A DNA stretch of 48,639 nucleotides from JBBKXP01 sp038251315 (GCA_038251315.1 JBBSBK010000015.1:1-48639); one strand, 5' to 3'; shown: positions 25,398-33,256, numbered from the stretch's first letter. Notes: a model not told the origin generated them from the sequence alone. Numbers and translations are program-made.

Positions 25398-26315
25398 CTA
25401 ATTTCCGAGACTGTCGCCAGCCTTCATTCCGGTCGCAGCAGCCCATTCGGCAGCGCTTTGTTTTTCGCTGCCTGCCGGTTTTACCCGTTTGATCTGGATG
25501 CGGCCACCGACGCACTGCACCGTGACACCCACATCGGACACCGCGATCACGCGGCCCGAAACGCCGTCGCCCGGAACCTTTGCGCAATCGAAAATGCCGA
25601 CCTCGCTGCCGGCCAAAGTAGTCCATGCTCCCGGCGCCGGATTGGTGCCGCGAATCAGGTTGTAGACCTGCCCCACAGGCTTGTGCCAATCGACTTTCGC
25701 GTGGGTTTTCGTGCATCGGCGTTCGTAGGTCGCGCGGTCGTCGTCCTGTGCCATATGCGGTGAATTGCCCGAGCGGAAAAGGTCGCAAACCTGCAGCACC
25801 GAATTGACAGCCGGGGGGTATATTTTCTTGAAATACAGGTCGATCACCGTGTCGTCCGGTCCGATCGGACAGTCCCACATCAACAACACATCGCCTTCAT
25901 CCAGCCCGTCGGATGGGTAAAACCAGCTATAGCCGGATGTGTCCGACCCCATGATAATCGGCCAATTTACCGCCGATGGTCCACGATGCAGCGGCAACAA
26001 CGACGGGTGAAAACAGATTGACCCCAACTTCGGCGTGTCCCGCGCCGCCTCTGGCACAAAGACGTTGACGAAAGCCATGATCATCAGATCCGCCTTGAGC
26101 GCGGCCAATTCGTCAATTGTCGCCTGATCCTTGAAATGCGCAGGCTGTTTGACCGGCAGACCGTTTTCCAACGCGAAAGTCTTGATCGGGTCAACCGGCT
26201 TACCCTCTCGGTCCGGCTCGCAATAGACGGCGACAACCTCGTCGTGGCCCGCTTCAAGCAGTTTGGCCAGAGCGTCCTTGCCAAACGCTTGTTGTCCCAT
26301 GACGATCAGACGCAT
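25398..26315 (-). CDS. Stand-alone formyl-THF hydrolase/formyltransferase-fold protein
   Basis: A 305-residue formyltransferase-fold protein. The N-terminal domain (1-200) carries FHPSLLPLHRGPSAVNW with H103 and LDEGDVLLM with D142; the C-terminal barrel is about 205-290. It resembles the N-terminal hydrolase domain of 10-formyl-THF dehydrogenase (ALDH1L1 type) more than methionyl-tRNA formyltransferase: the segments HPSLLP-HRG-SA-NW, DGLD-GD-LL and IRG-N-PGAWT line up from memory. The Asn found two residues before the catalytic His in tRNA and GAR formyltransferases is Cys101 here, as it is non-Asn in the dehydrogenase domain. The start overlaps the frc stop by one base, and fhs follows by 10 bases. 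It may hydrolyse 10-formyl-THF or move formyl between formyl-CoA and THF; the reaction is not settled. Confidence 0.8.
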   Translation of the reverse strand: MRLIVMGQQAFGKDALAKLLEAGHDEVVAVYCEPDREGKPVDPIKTFALENGLPVKQPAHFKDQATIDELAALKADLMIMAFVNVFVPEAARDTPKLGSICFHPSLLPLHRGPSAVNWPIIMGSDTSGYSWFYPSDGLDEGDVLLMWDCPIGPDDTVIDLYFKKIYPPAVNSVLQVCDLFRSGNSPHMAQDDDRATYERRCTKTHAKVDWHKPVGQVYNLIRGTNPAPGAWTTLAGSEVGIFDCAKVPGDGVSGRVIAVSDVGVTVQCVGGRIQIKRVKPAGSEKQSAAEWAAATGMKAGDSLGN

Positions 26316-27574
26316 CAGGCCACTTTCCCGACGGCACCCGACGCGATCACCCGCGCCAATGCGTCACCGGAATAACCCAGCACGTCGCATAAAATCTCTT
26401 TGGTGTGTTCGCCCAGCAGCGGCGACCGTTCGACCGTCACCGCACTGTCCGACAGTTTGATCGGGCAGCCGACGCTGATATATTCGCCACGTTCGGGATG
26501 CTGCACCCGGACCAATGTGCCGGTGGCGTAGAGGCCCTCGTCCTCGACAATTTCCTTCATCGACAGGATCGGGCCGACGGGGATGTCATGTTTGTTGCAG
26601 ATGTCCATGACCTCGAATTTGGTTTTGGTCATCGTCCATTCTTCGATCCGTTCAAAGATGGCGTTCAGCTTGTTCAGCCGGTCAGCGGGCTTGGCAAAGC
26701 CTTCCTTGGATTTCCAGTCGGGTTCGCCGATGACCTCGCAGACCTTATCCCAGATCGCCGCCTGAATGATGAAGTAGGTGTAGGCGTTCGGATCGTGTTC
26801 CCAGCCTTTGCATTTCAGGATACGGCCCGGCTGACCGCCGCCGGAATCGTTGCCTGCACGTGGCACAGCATCGCCGAATTCTTCGCCTTCGCCGAATTGC
26901 GAATATTCAGTCAGCGGCCCGGCAGCCAGCCGCTGCTGATCGCGCAGTTTGACCCGGCAAAGGTTCAGCACGCCGTCCTGCATCGCCGCGCTGACCTTCT
27001 GGCCCCGGCCGGACTTCTCCCGCTGGAACAGCGCCGTCACAATACCCATCGCCAGATGCAGGCCGGTGCCGGAATCGCCGATCTGCGCACCGGTTACAAC
27101 AGGCAAACCGTCGCGGAACCCGGTGGTAGACGCGGACCCGCCCGCGCATTGGGCGACATTCTCGTAAACCTTGCAGTCCTGATATTTTCCTGGCCCGAAG
27201 CCTTTGATCGATGCCATGATCAGGCGCGGATTGATCTCTTGGATCCGTTCCCAGGAAAACCCCATCCGGTCCAGTGCGCCCGGCGCAAAATTCTCGACCA
27301 AAACGTCACATTCCTCAACCAGCCTGGTCAGAACTTCTTTGCCGACATCCGTCTTGGGATTCAGTTCGATCGACCGCTTGTTGTGGTTGAGCATGGTGAA
27401 ATACAACGAGTCCGCACCCGGCACATCCACCAATTGCTGGCGCGTTGCATCGCCGACACCGGGGCGTTCGACCTTGAGCACGTCAGCCCCGAACCAGGCC
27501 AGCAACTGGGTGCAGGTCGGACCGGACTGAACATGGGTAAAGTCCAGAACCTTGATGCCTTCGAGTGCCTTCAT
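26315..27574 (-). CDS. frc: Formyl-CoA:oxalate CoA-transferase
   Basis: A 419-residue class III CoA-transferase. It moves CoA from formyl-CoA to oxalate, giving oxalyl-CoA and formate. The catalytic aspartate is D167 in TGAQIGDSGTGLH, the glycine-rich loop is NDSGGGQPGRI, and the N-terminal TQLLAWFGADVLKVERPGVGD is typical. Length matches Oxalobacter (428) and YfdW (416). The ATG at 27574 begins MKALEGIKVLDF as in the family; the frame extends 19 codons upstream without homology. It lies 37 bases behind oxc, the classic pair. Preference for oxalate over other acids is supported by oxc but not provable from sequence. Confidence 0.94.
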   Translation of the reverse strand: MKALEGIKVLDFTHVQSGPTCTQLLAWFGADVLKVERPGVGDATRQQLVDVPGADSLYFTMLNHNKRSIELNPKTDVGKEVLTRLVEECDVLVENFAPGALDRMGFSWERIQEINPRLIMASIKGFGPGKYQDCKVYENVAQCAGGSASTTGFRDGLPVVTGAQIGDSGTGLHLAMGIVTALFQREKSGRGQKVSAAMQDGVLNLCRVKLRDQQRLAAGPLTEYSQFGEGEEFGDAVPRAGNDSGGGQPGRILKCKGWEHDPNAYTYFIIQAAIWDKVCEVIGEPDWKSKEGFAKPADRLNKLNAIFERIEEWTMTKTKFEVMDICNKHDIPVGPILSMKEIVEDEGLYATGTLVRVQHPERGEYISVGCPIKLSDSAVTVERSPLLGEHTKEILCDVLGYSGDALARVIASGAVGKVA

Positions 27575-27611
27575 AGTACGTTTTCCATTCTTCTTTCGAT
27601 TTTCCGGGATT

Positions 27612-29351
27612 CTATTTCTTACCGACGACACTGACGGGATTCAGGCTGCCGATGTTGCCACTTTCCTTGCCTGCCGCGGGGTCGATGACGGCGTTGACGA
27701 GGGTTGGCTTGCCACTATCCATCGCCGTGTTGACCGCGCGGGCCAATTCGTCGGGATTGGTTGCATGGACGCCGACACCGCCGAACGCCTCCATCATCTT
27801 GTCATAACGGGCGTTTTTCACGAACACGGTCGTGGCCACATCGGCAGTGCCGGAACTATTCACGTCGGTGCCGCGATAGATGCCGTTGTTGTTGAAGACC
27901 ACGATGCAGATCGGCAGGTTGTAGCGGCAGATGGTCTCGACCTCCATGCCACTGAACCCGAACGCGCTGTCACCTTCGATGCAAAGCACCGGATTGCCGG
28001 TTTCGACTGCCGCCGCGATGGCGCTCCCCATGCCGATGCCCATCACACCCCAAGTGCCGACATCCAGCCGCTTGCGCGGTTTGGCCATGTCGATGATCGA
28101 GCGTGCAAAGTCGAGCGTGTTGGCACCCTCGTTGACGAGGATCGCGTCGGGACGGTCGGCGATGATCCGTTTCAGCGCCCCCAAAGCCCCCTCGTAATCC
28201 ATCGGCGAATTGTTATTCTGCAGATTGGGGGCCATTTTGGCGACGTTGCTGTCTTTCTTGTCGCGCACGGTTTTGACCCAATCATGGGATGCCTTGGTCC
28301 AAGACGTTCCCATCTGGTCGAGCAGTGCCGACAGCACGGAACCGATATCGCCAACCAGCGGTGCCACGATTTCGATGTTGCTGTCCATTTCCTTGGGCTC
28401 GATGTCGATCTGCACGAATTTCTTGGATCCCGGCGGGCCCCACTGCTTGCCCTTGCCGTGGCTCAGCAACCAGTTCAGCCGTGCACCGACCATGATCACG
28501 ACATCCGCCTCTTTGAGGACCAGCGACCGGGCCGGACCGGCGGACAGATCGTGCGTGTCGGGTAGCAGCCCTTTGGCCATCGACATCGGCAGGTAGGGGA
28601 TGCCCGTGGTTTCGACGAACCTCTTCACCAGTTCGTCGGCCTGCGCATAGGCAGCGCCCTTTCCAAGGATAATCAGGGGCTGTTTGGCAGCCTTTATCAC
28701 GTCCAGCGCCCGCTTGACCGCATCAAACGCGGGGATCTGGGCCGGGGCGGCGTCGATCACCTTGACCAGCGAATTCTGACCCTCGAGCGCGTCCATCGTC
28801 TGGCCCAGCAACGATCCCGGAATGTCGAGGTAAACCCCGCCCGGACGGCCTGACACGGCGGCGCGAATGGCCCGCGCGACGGCGATGCCGATGTCCGCGG
28901 CGTGCAGCACGCGATAGGCGGCCTTGCACAGCGGCTTGGCAATGGCCAACTGGTCCATCTCTTCATAATCGCCCTGCATCAGGTCCACGACTTCGCGCTC
29001 GGACGATCCCGAAATCAGGATCATCGGCCAGCAGTTGGTCGTTGCATGGGCAAGTGCTGTCAGTCCATTCAGGAAACCCGGTGCGGATACAGTCAGGCAG
29101 ATGCCGGGGCGTTTGGTCAGATAACCCGCGATCGCCGCGGCGTTCCCGGCGTTTTGTTCATGCCGGAACGACAGTACCCGCAGACCCTCGGCCTGCGCCA
29201 TCCGCCCCAGATCAGTGATCGGAATCCCCGGCACGCCGTAGATCGTCTTGACGTCGTTCAGCTTGAGCGCGTCGATCAGAAGATGAAAACCATCGGTCAG
29301 CGATCCCGCGTCGGGACTATGTTGAATCTGCGCTGTGTTTGTTGCGGTCAT
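27612..29351 (-). CDS. oxc: Oxalyl-CoA decarboxylase
   Basis: A 579-residue ThDP enzyme that converts oxalyl-CoA to formyl-CoA and CO2. The PYR-domain glutamate is E65 in RHEQNAGNAA. The active-site segment SGSSEREVVDLMQGDYEEMD (115-134) matches that of the Oxalobacter enzyme rather than acetolactate synthase. The ThDP/metal motif runs from GDSAFGFSGME (460-470) to NNNGIYRG (487-494). The central domain can bind ADP in the family. It is the first enzyme gene after gntR (36-base gap) and is followed by frc, so the product formyl-CoA feeds the CoA-transferase. Confidence 0.96.
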   Translation of the reverse strand: MTATNTAQIQHSPDAGSLTDGFHLLIDALKLNDVKTIYGVPGIPITDLGRMAQAEGLRVLSFRHEQNAGNAAAIAGYLTKRPGICLTVSAPGFLNGLTALAHATTNCWPMILISGSSEREVVDLMQGDYEEMDQLAIAKPLCKAAYRVLHAADIGIAVARAIRAAVSGRPGGVYLDIPGSLLGQTMDALEGQNSLVKVIDAAPAQIPAFDAVKRALDVIKAAKQPLIILGKGAAYAQADELVKRFVETTGIPYLPMSMAKGLLPDTHDLSAGPARSLVLKEADVVIMVGARLNWLLSHGKGKQWGPPGSKKFVQIDIEPKEMDSNIEIVAPLVGDIGSVLSALLDQMGTSWTKASHDWVKTVRDKKDSNVAKMAPNLQNNNSPMDYEGALGALKRIIADRPDAILVNEGANTLDFARSIIDMAKPRKRLDVGTWGVMGIGMGSAIAAAVETGNPVLCIEGDSAFGFSGMEVETICRYNLPICIVVFNNNGIYRGTDVNSSGTADVATTVFVKNARYDKMMEAFGGVGVHATNPDELARAVNTAMDSGKPTLVNAVIDPAAGKESGNIGSLNPVSVVGKK

Positions 29352-29387
29352 GGGTTTCTCATCGCTTTCGTTGGATTTTTTCTGGGA

Positions 29388-30104
29388 TCAGCTTGCTTCG
29401 TTCCTCAGCGCACTGATGGCATCGAACCGGCTCCAGGTTTTCGAGATGTGATCATGCAACCGCATGGTATGTTCGCGCACCCGCCGCGACGCGAGATCGG
29501 CGTCGCGCACCGTCAGCGCCTCGATGATTTCCATGTGATCGGCAACCGACCGGCGCGCCCGGTCGCTTTCACCCATCGCCCGGCGGCGTACCGCCTGCAT
29601 GTGGGTAAACACCCCGTCGGCTGTGGTACGCAACAATGCGCAACCCGACAGCTCTAGGATCGTCTGATGGAAAACGATGTTGGCGTCGGAATATTCTTCG
29701 ATATCGGCGCGGGCCACGTCGTTACTGTGTTTCATCGCAAACCGGCGCAGCGCCTTGATCTGCGCATCGCTTGCATGGACGGTCGCCAGACGCGCCGCCA
29801 TGCTTTCCAGCGCGGCCCACGTCACGACGATCTCAAGAATTTCTGCGCGCGATTTGCGGCAGACATAAACCCCCTTGCGCGGCACAATCTGCACCAAACC
29901 CTCTTGCGCAAGTCGCGCGAGAGCCTCGCGAATTGGGGTGCGCGAGATGTCCAGACGTTCGGCCAACTGCCGTTCATCCAGCCGCAGATCGGTGTCTGCA
30001 TTGTAGATATCCATGTTCAGGATGGCGGCTCGCAACACGTCAAAGGTGTGATCCTTCAACGTAAAGTTCACGGCAATCGGTTTCAGGCTATCGCCAATCG
30101 ACAC
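29388..30104 (-). CDS. GntR-family (FCD domain) regulator of the oxalate cluster
   Basis: A 238-residue regulator with an N-terminal winged helix (about 15-80; LAERLDISRTPIREALARL) and a C-terminal FCD ligand-binding domain (about 85-225; NIVFHQTILELSG). I start it at a GTG at 30104 because AAGGGGGG stands seven bases upstream; the open frame continues to 30263 but that part runs through the divergent promoter and its operators and has no ribosome site. FCD regulators usually sense small carboxylates. Two TGGTATACCA palindromes upstream fit the class. It is first in the nine-gene leftward block and probably represses both this block and the divergent genes until oxalate or a derivative is present. 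Confidence 0.85.
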   Translation of the reverse strand: MSIGDSLKPIAVNFTLKDHTFDVLRAAILNMDIYNADTDLRLDERQLAERLDISRTPIREALARLAQEGLVQIVPRKGVYVCRKSRAEILEIVVTWAALESMAARLATVHASDAQIKALRRFAMKHSNDVARADIEEYSDANIVFHQTILELSGCALLRTTADGVFTHMQAVRRRAMGESDRARRSVADHMEIIEALTVRDADLASRRVREHTMRLHDHISKTWSRFDAISALRNEAS

Positions 30105-30168
30105 GTTTATACCCCCCTTGATACACCTCAAAACCAAGTCCTCCGACTCGGTCATGCATCGTATAATG

Positions 30169-30178
30169 TGGTATACCA
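30169..30178. promoter_or_regulatory. TGGTATACCA palindrome, left GntR operator candidate
   Basis: A perfect 10-base palindrome 64 bases before the gntR GTG start, in the divergent gap 30105-30297. The same word recurs at 30251-30260, 82 bases centre to centre, close to eight helical turns. Such TGG-TATA-CCA dyads are typical of FCD-type GntR regulators. Confidence 0.7.
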
Positions 30179-30249
30179 TACACCCGCACTCTGACCCGTC
30201 AAACGATTTTTTCAGTGGTTTCCTGATAAAATCCTTGACTTTTCGCTCC

Positions 30250-30261
30250 GTGGTATACCAC
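30250..30261. promoter_or_regulatory. GTGGTATACCAC palindrome, right GntR operator candidate
   Basis: A perfect 12-base palindrome that contains the same TGGTATACCA core as the left site. It lies 9 bases after a TTGACT box (30235-30240) and 36 bases before the ATG of the isochorismatase-like gene, where a bound repressor would block RNA polymerase. I see no convincing -10 box at 17-base spacing, so the promoter itself is uncertain. Confidence 0.7.
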
Positions 30262-30297
30262 ACACCAGAAATCTGTCACTGTGAGGAGAGGCCAGAA

Positions 30298-30840
30298 ATG
30301 CTCATCAGGGCGCACGATTCCGCTTTGCTGGTCATCGACATGCAGGAACGTCTGGTTCCCGCCATGCTGGCCCCTGCCCGCACGATCCGCAACACCCGCC
30401 TTCTGTTGCAAGCCGCCCGGATAACCGGCGTACCGGCATTATTGACCGAACAATATCCGCATGGTCTGGGTCATACGATCCCCGAGATCGTCAAGGCCGC
30501 AGGCGACAGCCCCGTGCTGCCCAAGATGCATTTTTCGTGCATGGAAGACGAAGGTTTTTCCGCCGCCTTTCGCGGGTTGGACCGCCGTCAGGCAATCCTG
30601 ACCGGGATGGAGGCGCATATCTGCGTGACCCAGACCGCCGCCAGTCTTGCCGAAGACGGGTATGAAATTTTCGTCGTTTCCGATGCCACCGCTTCGCGCA
30701 CTGCCGAAAGCGAGGCCGCATGCCTTGCCCGCCTCAGTGCGGCAGGTGTCAGCATCGTCACGACCGAAATGGTAATCTTTGAATGGCTGGGAAAAGCCGG
30801 AACAGACGCTTTCAGACAGATGTTGCCGCTGATCAAATAG
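30298..30840 (+). CDS. Isochorismatase-fold cysteine hydrolase
   Basis: A 180-residue isochorismatase-like hydrolase. The Asp-Lys-Cys triad is visible: D14 in LLVIDMQERL, K76 in VLPKMHFS and C109 in GMEAHICVTQT. The cis-peptide TGMEAHICV context is normal. Members cleave amides or related C-N bonds (nicotinamide, biuret, N-carbamoylsarcosine, ureidoacrylate); the substrate here cannot be read. GAGGAGAGG lies eight bases before the ATG; the upstream open frame is not used because it spans the operators. It is the first rightward gene from the shared oxalate promoter, which makes an amide of a C2 acid such as oxamate or oxalurate a possible, unproven substrate. Confidence 0.85.
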   Translation: MLIRAHDSALLVIDMQERLVPAMLAPARTIRNTRLLLQAARITGVPALLTEQYPHGLGHTIPEIVKAAGDSPVLPKMHFSCMEDEGFSAAFRGLDRRQAILTGMEAHICVTQTAASLAEDGYEIFVVSDATASRTAESEAACLARLSAAGVSIVTTEMVIFEWLGKAGTDAFRQMLPLIK

Positions 30841-30862
30841 CGACGACGACAGGGAGATTTCG

Positions 30863-32080
30863 ATGAACATCCACGAATATCAAGCCAAAGAGGTTCTCAA
30901 GGGCTTTGGCGCACCGGTTGCGGCCGGCGTCGCCATCACCGGTCCCGACCAGGCCGAGGCTGCGATCGCCGCCCTTCCCGGCCCGGTCTGGGTCGTGAAA
31001 AGCCAGATCCACGCAGGCGGCCGCGGCAAAGGTAAATTCAAGGAACTGCCCGCAGATGCCAAAGGCGGCGTACGGGTATCGTTCTCTGCCAAAGAGGCAT
31101 TGGACAATGTGCACGAGATGTTCGGCAAAACCTTGGTGACCAAACAAACCGGCCCGGCGGGCAAACAGGTCAATCGCCTGTATATCGAAGCCGGGGCGGA
31201 TATCGACAGCGAACTTTACCTGTCGATCCTCGTCGACCGCGAATCTGGCCAGACCTCGTTTGTAGCGTCGACCGAAGGCGGCATGGACATCGAAACAGTC
31301 GCGCACGACACCCCGGAAAAGATTCACACAATCGCGATTGCAGCCTCCAAAGGCGTGACCAGTGCGGATGCAGACCAGATTGCCGATGCGTTCCAACTGA
31401 CCGGGACCGCACGCGATCAAGGCAAAGCCTTGTTCACAAGGCTTTACTCAGCGCTTACCGAAACGGATATGAGCCTGCTCGAAATCAACCCGCTGATCGT
31501 CACCAGATCGGGCGACATTCAGGTTCTCGACGCCAAGGTATCGTTCGACGGGAATGCGCTGTTCCGGCATCCGGACATCCTGGCCTACCGCGACGAAAGC
31601 GAAGAGGACGCCAAAGAGATCGAGGCGTCGAAATCCGACCTTGCCTATATCGCGCTCGACGGTGAAATCGGCTGCATGGTCAACGGGGCCGGATTGGCGA
31701 TGGCGACGATGGACATCATCAAACTCTACGGTGCCGAACCTGCCAACTTTCTGGACGTCGGCGGCGGCGCGACCACTGAAAAGGTCACGGCGGCATTCAA
31801 GATCATCACATCCGACCCGCAGGTCAAAGGCATTTTGGTGAACATCTTTGCCGCGCAGTTCCTGATCGACGAGGCGAAACGTGGCCGCAGCAAACCAACG
31901 GTCGGATTCATTGCCGGACGCACGGCACCACCGGGGCGCACAATGGGCCACGCCGGAGCCGTCATTTCGGGCGGCAAAGGCGGCGCCGACGACAAGATTG
32001 CAACGATGCAGGCCGCCGGTATCCGGGTGTCATCCTCGCCAGCGAAACTGGCTGAAACGCTCGTCGAACTGCTTGGTTGA
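30863..32080 (+). pseudogene. In-frame chimera of succinyl-CoA synthetase-type beta (SucC) and alpha (SucD) subunits
   Basis: A 405-codon open frame. Residues 1 to about 329 are SucC-like: ATP-grasp start MNIHEYQAKEVLKGFGAPV, KSQIHAGGRGKGKFK, LEINPLIV, LDVGGGATTEKV, ending at GILVNIF. From about 330 the sequence switches to the end of SucD: AAQFLIDEAKRGRSKP, GFIAGRTAPPG, and the phospho-histidine loop MGHAGAVISGGKGGADDK. SucC normally continues for about 60 residues after VNIFGG, and SucD normally has about 220 residues before this point. The junction near base 31850 falls at equivalent places of the two homologous ligase domains, as an in-frame deletion would make. The CoA-binding domain of SucD is gone, so normal ligase activity is unlikely. 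The original pair may have been a malate- or oxalate-type CoA ligase. Misassembly is the alternative. Confidence 0.8.
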
Positions 32081-32097
32081 GAAGGGATCCGCTTCCG

Positions 32098-32160
32098 ATG
32101 TCACATATTGCTGCCGACATGACCGTTCCCGGGGCTAAGCTGGGTACAGTGATCGTCTAA
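32098..32160 (+). other. Twenty-codon open frame between the chimera and the PanE-like gene
   Basis: ATG at 32098 to TAA at 32158-32160 encodes MSHIAADMTVPGAKLGTVIV. The context upstream (AAGGGATCCGCTTCCG) has a weak ribosome site. It could be the surviving N-terminus of a deleted gene, a leader peptide, or chance. I recognise no family. Confidence 0.25.
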
Positions 32161-32191
32161 GCGTCGAATCAAGCAAACAGAAAGGCCAAGA

Positions 32192-33256
32192 ATGTCGTTC
32201 AATATTCTGATCCTCGGCGCCTCCTACGGCTCGCTTCTTGGCACCAAACTTTTGGCGGCAGGGCATGATGTCACGCTTGTCTGCCGCAGCGAAACAGCCG
32301 CCTTGATCAATGCCAAGGGAACAGAGGTGCGGATCAAGTTGCGTGATGAAGATGTTCACCGCAGCATCCTGTCAGGCAGCCTGAAGGGCAAGCTCGACGC
32401 ACAGACGCCTGAACAGGTGCAGCCGCAGGCCTATGATCTGGTCTGCCTTGCGATGCAGGAGCCGCAATACAGTCATCCCACACTGCGCGATCTGCTGGCC
32501 CGGATCGCCTCGGCGCGCGTGCCATGCATGTCGATCATGAACATGCCGCCTTTGCCCTACCTGCGGCGTATCCCTGCCCTTGAAAACGTCGATCTCGACG
32601 CGGCGTTTACCGACCCCGACGTCTGGGCCGGGTTCGATCCGGCGCTGATGACGCTGTGTTCGCCAGACCCGCAAGCCTTTCGCCCGCCCGACGAAGCCGC
32701 AAACGTCCTGCATGTCGGCCTGCCCACCAACTTCAAGGTATCGCGGTTTCATGACACAAAGCCGGACGCGATGCTGGGCCAACTGGAGGATGGCATTGGC
32801 GATTGGCTGCTCGATGGTCAGGATGTGCCGGTCAAGCTGCGCGTTTTCGATTCTCCCTTTGTGCCTTTCGCCAAATGGGCGATGCTTGCGGCTGGAAATT
32901 ACCGCTGCATCACGATGGGCGACCCGCGATCGATCCGCGATGCAGTTCATGGCGATCCGGCCGCGTCCGAAGCGATTTATGACGACGTCAATGCCCTTGT
33001 CGTCCATCTGGGCGCCGACGCCGCCGACATGGTTCCGTTTGCCAAATATGCAAGCGCCGCAAAAGGCCTGTTGAAACCCTCGTCAGCCGCACGGGCCGTC
33101 GCCGCAGGTGCGACCGAAATTGAAAGGGTGGACCGCCTCATCGCCATCGCCGGGGAAACCGTCGGCATGGGCAATCCGGCAATCAGCGAAATCGTCCGGA
33201 TCGTGGATGCGAATCTGGCAGAAAACCGGGGTACTTTGCTGTCCGACGAGCGCTGA
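32192..33256 (+). CDS. PanE/ApbA-like reductase, candidate oxalyl-CoA reductase
   Basis: A 354-residue ketopantoate reductase-like protein. The N-terminal Rossmann domain starts ILILGASYGSLLGTKLLAAG, with GASYGS in place of the usual G-x-G-x-x-G, then VTLVCRSE for the NADP-selective loop. The C-terminal helical domain (about 200-345) retains KWAMLAAGNYRC, where PanE has a conserved K-x3-N element. It is longer than typical PanE (about 300 residues). GAAAGG lies upstream of the ATG. In Methylobacterium extorquens a protein annotated as a second PanE (PanE2) is an oxalyl-CoA reductase making glyoxylate. The same label and the oxc-frc neighbours make that role the best guess here; true pantothenate synthesis is less likely because no pan genes are near. 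Confidence 0.8.
   Translation: MSFNILILGASYGSLLGTKLLAAGHDVTLVCRSETAALINAKGTEVRIKLRDEDVHRSILSGSLKGKLDAQTPEQVQPQAYDLVCLAMQEPQYSHPTLRDLLARIASARVPCMSIMNMPPLPYLRRIPALENVDLDAAFTDPDVWAGFDPALMTLCSPDPQAFRPPDEAANVLHVGLPTNFKVSRFHDTKPDAMLGQLEDGIGDWLLDGQDVPVKLRVFDSPFVPFAKWAMLAAGNYRCITMGDPRSIRDAVHGDPAASEAIYDDVNALVVHLGADAADMVPFAKYASAAKGLLKPSSAARAVAAGATEIERVDRLIAIAGETVGMGNPAISEIVRIVDANLAENRGTLLSDER

Noticed and set aside
25398..26315. Methionyl-tRNA formyltransferase
   Set aside because: The Asn of the N-x-H motif is Cys, segments resemble the ALDH1L1 hydrolase domain, and the gene is inside oxc-frc-fhs rather than beside def.
27612..29351. Acetolactate synthase
   Set aside because: The SGSSEREVVDLMQGDYEEMD segment and the frc neighbour identify oxalyl-CoA decarboxylase.
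30863..32080. Intact succinyl-CoA ligase beta subunit
   Set aside because: The last 75 residues are SucD-like, and the normal SucC C-terminus is missing.
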